Source: Rhodoplanes sp.
Lineage (GTDB): Bacteria > Pseudomonadota > Alphaproteobacteria > Rhizobiales > Xanthobacteraceae
DNA: 64,000 nucleotides
Assembly (NCBI RefSeq): GCF_013377085.1
Contig: NZ_JACAAX010000012.1
Coordinates: forward strand, 62,001-126,000
Reading direction: 5' to 3'
A program made the translations under genes and the position numbers. The notes under the pieces are model-generated. The model ran no database searches. It saw only the letters and a list, made by a program, of their open reading frames with translations, and was not told the DNA's origin. Positions 60,852 through 64,000 of this stretch are shown here, in pieces (position 1 is the first letter of the stretch; each line of letters begins with the position of its first letter).

Positions 60852-62936
60852 ATGACAACAACCCCGACGACCCCGGCCGACCGTACCGCCTCGCAGGACA
60901 ATCCGCTGCTGGCCCCCTGGGCGACGCCGTTCGAGGCGCCGCCTTTCGCGGCATTCGCGCCGGAGCAGTTCGAGCCGGCCTTCGACGCCGCGCTGGCCGA
61001 GCACCGCGCCGAGATCGAGCGGATCGCCACCGACCCGGCGGAACCGACCTTTGAGAACACCATCGCAGCGCTGGAGCGCAGCGGCCGCACGCTGTCGCGG
61101 GTCGCGGCCGTGTTCCACGTGCTGGCCGGCGCCCACACCAACGACGCCCTCCTGGGGCTCGAGCGCACCCTGTCGCCGCGGCTCGCGGCGCACGCCAATG
61201 CGGTGCGCACCGACGGCCGCCTCTATGCACGAATCACCGCGCTGGGCGACGGCGAAGGCTTGGCGCCCGAGCAGGCGCGGGTGCTGGAGCGCTATTCGCT
61301 CACCTTCCGCCGCTCCGGCGCCGGCCTCGATGCGGCCGCCAAGGCGCGGCTCGCCGAGATCACCCGGCGGCTGGCGACGCTGGGCACCACTTTCAGCCAG
61401 AACGTGCTGGCCGACGAGCAGTCCTATGTGCTGGCGCTGGACGGCGCGGCCGATCTCGCCGGGCTGTCCGGCTCGGCCCGCGAGGAGGCCGGCGCCGCCG
61501 CGCAGGACCGCGGGCTCGCCGGCAAGCACGCGATCACGCTGGCGCGCTCCAGCGTCGAGGGATTCTTGCGCGCCTCCGAGCGGCGCGATCTTCGCGAGCA
61601 GGCGTTCCGGGCCTGGGCGGCGCGCGGCGAGAACGGTGGGCCGACCGACAACACCGCCGTCATCGCCGAGACGATCCGGCTGCGCGCCGAGCGGGCCAAG
61701 CTCCTCGGCTACGACAGCTTCGCGGCCTACCGGCTCGAGGACGCCATGGCCAAGACGCCGGCCAATGTGCGTGAGCTGCTGGACCGGGTGTGGACGCCGG
61801 CCCGCGCCCGCGCGCTCGCCGACCGCGACGCCATGCAGGAGATGATCCGCCAGGAGGGCGGCAATTTCCCGCTCGCCGCCTGGGACTGGCGCTATTACGC
61901 CGAGAAGCTGCGCAAGGCGCGCTACGGCATCGACGAGGACGAGGTGCGGCCCTATCTGCCCCTCGACCGCATGATCGCCGCCGCCTTCGACACCGCACAA
62001 AAGCTGTTCGGGCTCGGCTTCGCCGAGCGCCATGATGTGCCGGTCTGGCACCCCGACGTGCGGGTGTGGGAGGTGACGGGCCCGGGCGGGCGAAAAGTCG
62101 GCCTGTTCTTCGGCGACTATTTCGCCCGCAGCTCCAAGCGGTCGGGCGCCTGGATGACGTCGCTGCGACGCCAGGAGAAGCTCGACGGCGAGGTGCTGCC
62201 GCTGATCGTCAACGTGATGAACTTCGCCAAGCCGGCGCCGGGCGAGCCGGCGCTCCTGTCGTTCGACGACGGCCGCACGCTGTTCCACGAGTTCGGTCAC
62301 GCGCTGCATGGCCTCTTGTCGGACGTCACCTATCCGACCATCTCGGGGACCGGCGTCTCCACCGACTTCGTCGAGCTGCCCTCGCAGCTCTACGAGCATT
62401 GGCTGGAGCGCCCCGAGGTGCTGAAAAGCTTCGCCCGCCACGCCGTCACGGGCGAGCCGATGCCGGACGAGCTGATCGAGCGCCTCGCCCACGCCCGCAC
62501 TTTTGGCCAGGGCTTTGCCACGGTGGAATACGTCGCCTCGGCCCTGGTCGACATGGATTTCCACGCGCTCAGCCCTGAGCAGGCGGCCGGCATCGATCCC
62601 AAAAGCTTCGAGCGCGAGGCGCTGGCGCGCATCGGCATGCCGGAAGAAATCGTCATGCGGCACCGGCCGCCGCACTTCACCCATGTGTTCTCGGGCGGCG
62701 GCTACGCGGCGGCCTATTACAGCTACATGTGGTCCGAGGTGATGGACGCCGACGCCTTCGCGGCCTTCGAGGAGACCGGCGACGTGTTCGACCCTTCCGT
62801 GGCCAAGAAGCTGCACGACCACGTCTACGCCGCCGGCGGCTCGCGCGATCCCGCCGACGCCTATGTCGCCTTCCGCGGCCGCCTGCCCGAGGCCGACGCG
62901 CTGCTGAAGAAGCGCGGGCTCGCCGAAGTGGCGTAG
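60852..62936 (+). CDS. M3 family metallopeptidase (oligopeptidase A/Dcp-like)
   Basis: Cytosolic zinc oligopeptidase of 694 residues. The zinc motif HEFGH is at 479-483 (within TLFHEFGHALHGL), and the third ligand Glu is in STDFVELPSQLYEHW. GLFFGDYFARSSKRSGAWM (family block) and SGGGYAAAYYSYMWSEV are also diagnostic for the Dcp/OpdA group. It degrades short peptides, including cleaved signal peptides. The ATG at 60852 is the first fitting one; the ribosome site is weak. A large inverted repeat follows the stop. Confidence 0.95.
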   Translation: MTTTPTTPADRTASQDNPLLAPWATPFEAPPFAAFAPEQFEPAFDAALAEHRAEIERIATDPAEPTFENTIAALERSGRTLSRVAAVFHVLAGAHTNDALLGLERTLSPRLAAHANAVRTDGRLYARITALGDGEGLAPEQARVLERYSLTFRRSGAGLDAAAKARLAEITRRLATLGTTFSQNVLADEQSYVLALDGAADLAGLSGSAREEAGAAAQDRGLAGKHAITLARSSVEGFLRASERRDLREQAFRAWAARGENGGPTDNTAVIAETIRLRAERAKLLGYDSFAAYRLEDAMAKTPANVRELLDRVWTPARARALADRDAMQEMIRQEGGNFPLAAWDWRYYAEKLRKARYGIDEDEVRPYLPLDRMIAAAFDTAQKLFGLGFAERHDVPVWHPDVRVWEVTGPGGRKVGLFFGDYFARSSKRSGAWMTSLRRQEKLDGEVLPLIVNVMNFAKPAPGEPALLSFDDGRTLFHEFGHALHGLLSDVTYPTISGTGVSTDFVELPSQLYEHWLERPEVLKSFARHAVTGEPMPDELIERLAHARTFGQGFATVEYVASALVDMDFHALSPEQAAGIDPKSFEREALARIGMPEEIVMRHRPPHFTHVFSGGGYAAAYYSYMWSEVMDADAFAAFEETGDVFDPSVAKKLHDHVYAAGGSRDPADAYVAFRGRLPEADALLKKRGLAEVA

Positions 62937-62938
62937 TT

Positions 62939-63047
62939 CGTAGGGTGCAATGAGCGCAGCGAATTGCGCCGTAAGAAACGGGTGAAACGCGTCGACACGG
63001 CATCAGTGCATGAGCGGCGCAATTCGCTGTGCTCATTGCGCCCTACG
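62939..63047. repeat. 33-bp near-perfect inverted repeat
   Basis: Left arm CGTAGGGTGCAATGAGCGCA, continuing GCGAATTGCGCCG (62939-62971), and right arm CGGCGCAATTCGCTGTGCTC, continuing ATTGCGCCCTACG (63015-63047), pair along 33 bases with only two G:U wobbles around a 43-base loop. It lies between two genes in the same direction and may end the peptidase transcript. Similar sequences are scattered in many proteobacterial genomes. Confidence 0.85.
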
Positions 63048-63071
63048 GCGTTAATCGCTACTCCCGCATTC

Positions 63072-64000
63072 ATGGATCTCCACACCGCCGGACATCGCCG
63101 CGGCGTCGCCGCCGCTCCCCATCATGCCGCCGCCGAGGCGGGCCGCGCCGTGCTGGCCGAGGGCGGCAACGCGCTCGAGGCCATGGTGGCCATGGGCGCC
63201 ATGATCGCCGCCGTCTATCCGCACATGACGCATGTCGGCGGCGACGGGTTCTGGCTGGTGCGCGAGCCCTCCGGCAAGGTGCGCGCCCTGATGGCGCCCG
63301 GCCGGGCCGGCGCGAAGGCCCGCCCCGAGCTCTATCGCGAGCACGGCTACGACACGATCCCGACCCGCGGGCCGCTCGCCGCCCTGACGGTGCCGGGCGC
63401 GGTCGGCGGCTGGGCGCTCGCCTTGGAGGCCGCCAAGGCGTCGGGCGGGAAGATGCCGCTCGACCTGCTGCTCGCCCCGGCCAACCGGGCGGCGCGCGAG
63501 GGCTATGTGGTGAGCGCCAGCCAAGCCGAGCTCACGACGACGCATCTCGCCGATCTCGCCAAGGCGCCCGGTTACGCGAACGTCTTTCTCGCCGACGGCA
63601 AGGTGCCGGCGGCCGGCACGCGGATGACGCAGGCCCGGCTCGCCGAAACCCTCGATCATCTCGCCCATGCCGGGCTCGACGACTTCTATCGCGGCGATGT
63701 CGGCCGCGAGATCGCCGCCGATCTCGACCACATCGGCAGCCCGGTGACGCGCGCCGACCTCGAGGCGCAACGCGCATACGTAGCGGCGCCACTGTCGGCC
63801 GCGCTCTCGGTCGGCACCGTCCACAACGCGCCGCCGCCCACCCAGGGTCTCGCCTCGCTGATCATCCTGGCGCTGTTCGACCGCCTGCGGGTGACGCAGG
63901 CCGAGGGCTTCGACCATGTCCACGGGCTGGTCGAGGCGACCAAGCGGGCTTTTGTCGTTCGCGACCGCGTCGTCACCGACCCGGACCGATTGCCGGCACC
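63072..64000 (+). CDS. Gamma-glutamyltransferase family protein, N-terminal part
   Basis: The frame from the ATG at 63072 stays open to the window end, giving 309 codons of a gene cut there. It reads MDLHTAGHRRGVAAAPHHAA, then AEGGNALEAMVAMGAMIAAVYPHMTHVGGDGFWLV (in parts), the N-terminal signature of the GGT/acylase family, with GRAGAKARPELYREHGYDT, a LTVPGAVGGW block and an NAPPPTQGL segment. The autocatalytic Thr and the small subunit lie beyond the window. There is no signal peptide, unlike periplasmic GGT, which suggests a cytosolic member, perhaps an amidohydrolase or oxamate-type variant. The ribosome site is weak. Confidence 0.88.
   Translation, partial: MDLHTAGHRRGVAAAPHHAAAEAGRAVLAEGGNALEAMVAMGAMIAAVYPHMTHVGGDGFWLVREPSGKVRALMAPGRAGAKARPELYREHGYDTIPTRGPLAALTVPGAVGGWALALEAAKASGGKMPLDLLLAPANRAAREGYVVSASQAELTTTHLADLAKAPGYANVFLADGKVPAAGTRMTQARLAETLDHLAHAGLDDFYRGDVGREIAADLDHIGSPVTRADLEAQRAYVAAPLSAALSVGTVHNAPPPTQGLASLIILALFDRLRVTQAEGFDHVHGLVEATKRAFVVRDRVVTDPDRLPA

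Noticed and set aside
60423-62822. A 799-codon minus-strand frame opposite the M3 peptidase
   Set aside because: Only its last 86 codons, from the GTG at 60683, look real. The rest is antisense to a peptidase with an intact HEFGH motif.

Overview
This 64 kb window is GC-rich chromosomal DNA from an alphaproteobacterium, most likely of the order Hyphomicrobiales (Rhizobiales). The case rests on gene content and order (pyrF, a DUF1330 gene, dapB, a phosphoglycerate mutase, nth with a DUF2244 gene; phaR divergent from a thiolase; ornithine decarboxylase, acetyltransferase and homospermidine synthase together), an initiator tRNA with an A:U pair in its anticodon stem, a CtrA-type TTAA-N7-TTAA site, and many intergenic inverted repeats of the kind common in this order. 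A Xanthobacteraceae or Nitrobacteraceae relative fits best, but that is inference. I see no transposase, integrase, phage gene, CRISPR array or plasmid gene. This is core and near-core chromosome with small accessory inserts.

Layout. 0-10 kb: end of pyrF, a DUF1330 gene, a Gly-rich autotransporter divergent from a LytS/LytTR two-component pair, dapB, gpmI, and an Ada-like methyltransferase coupled to a DUF2244 membrane protein. 10-20 kb: nth, an EI24/CysZ-like membrane protein, a Tat-exported flavin amine oxidase, a stand-alone HerA-like ATPase, and a catabolic cluster (AtuA-like protein, small partner, CitMHS transporter) with a divergent LysR regulator. 20-30 kb: a CBS-domain membrane protein, an aminotransferase, an acyl-CoA dehydrogenase with a KdgK-like kinase, a fluoride riboswitch ahead of crcB and a DUF190 gene, bioB, a flavodoxin-fold oxidoreductase, a ParE-type toxin-antitoxin pair and formate-tetrahydrofolate ligase. 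30-40 kb: a three-gene oxidoreductase/DCC operon, tRNA-fMet with its terminator, a CHAD protein, an exported papain-like protease with a DUF4384-like tail, and a second autotransporter behind a CtrA-type site. 40-50 kb: a cation/H+ antiporter, a BKACE enzyme, a small exported protein behind a perfect CRP-type palindrome, a PAS-GGDEF-EAL protein, a TetR/hydrolase pair, phaR and a thiolase. 50-64 kb: a methyltransferase, a GST, a four-gene MacAB-like ABC exporter, the polyamine genes with a long leader, an M3 peptidase, and the start of a gamma-glutamyltransferase cut by the window end.

How the genes work together. Several short circuits can be read directly. Fluoride sensing joins fluoride export in the riboswitch-crcB-DUF190 unit. 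Polyamine synthesis runs from ornithine decarboxylase to homospermidine synthase. PHB control pairs phaR with a thiolase. A LysR protein faces an uptake-plus-catabolism operon. The surface/secretion functions (two autotransporters, the secreted protease, the ABC exporter) sit next to signalling genes or well-formed promoter motifs. No single locus is an obviously new multi-gene system. The best leads are the exported papain-like/DUF4384 protein beside the CtrA-linked autotransporter, the stand-alone HerA-like ATPase, the acyl-CoA dehydrogenase lacking the usual EGT base motif, and the 686-base leader of the ornithine decarboxylase gene.
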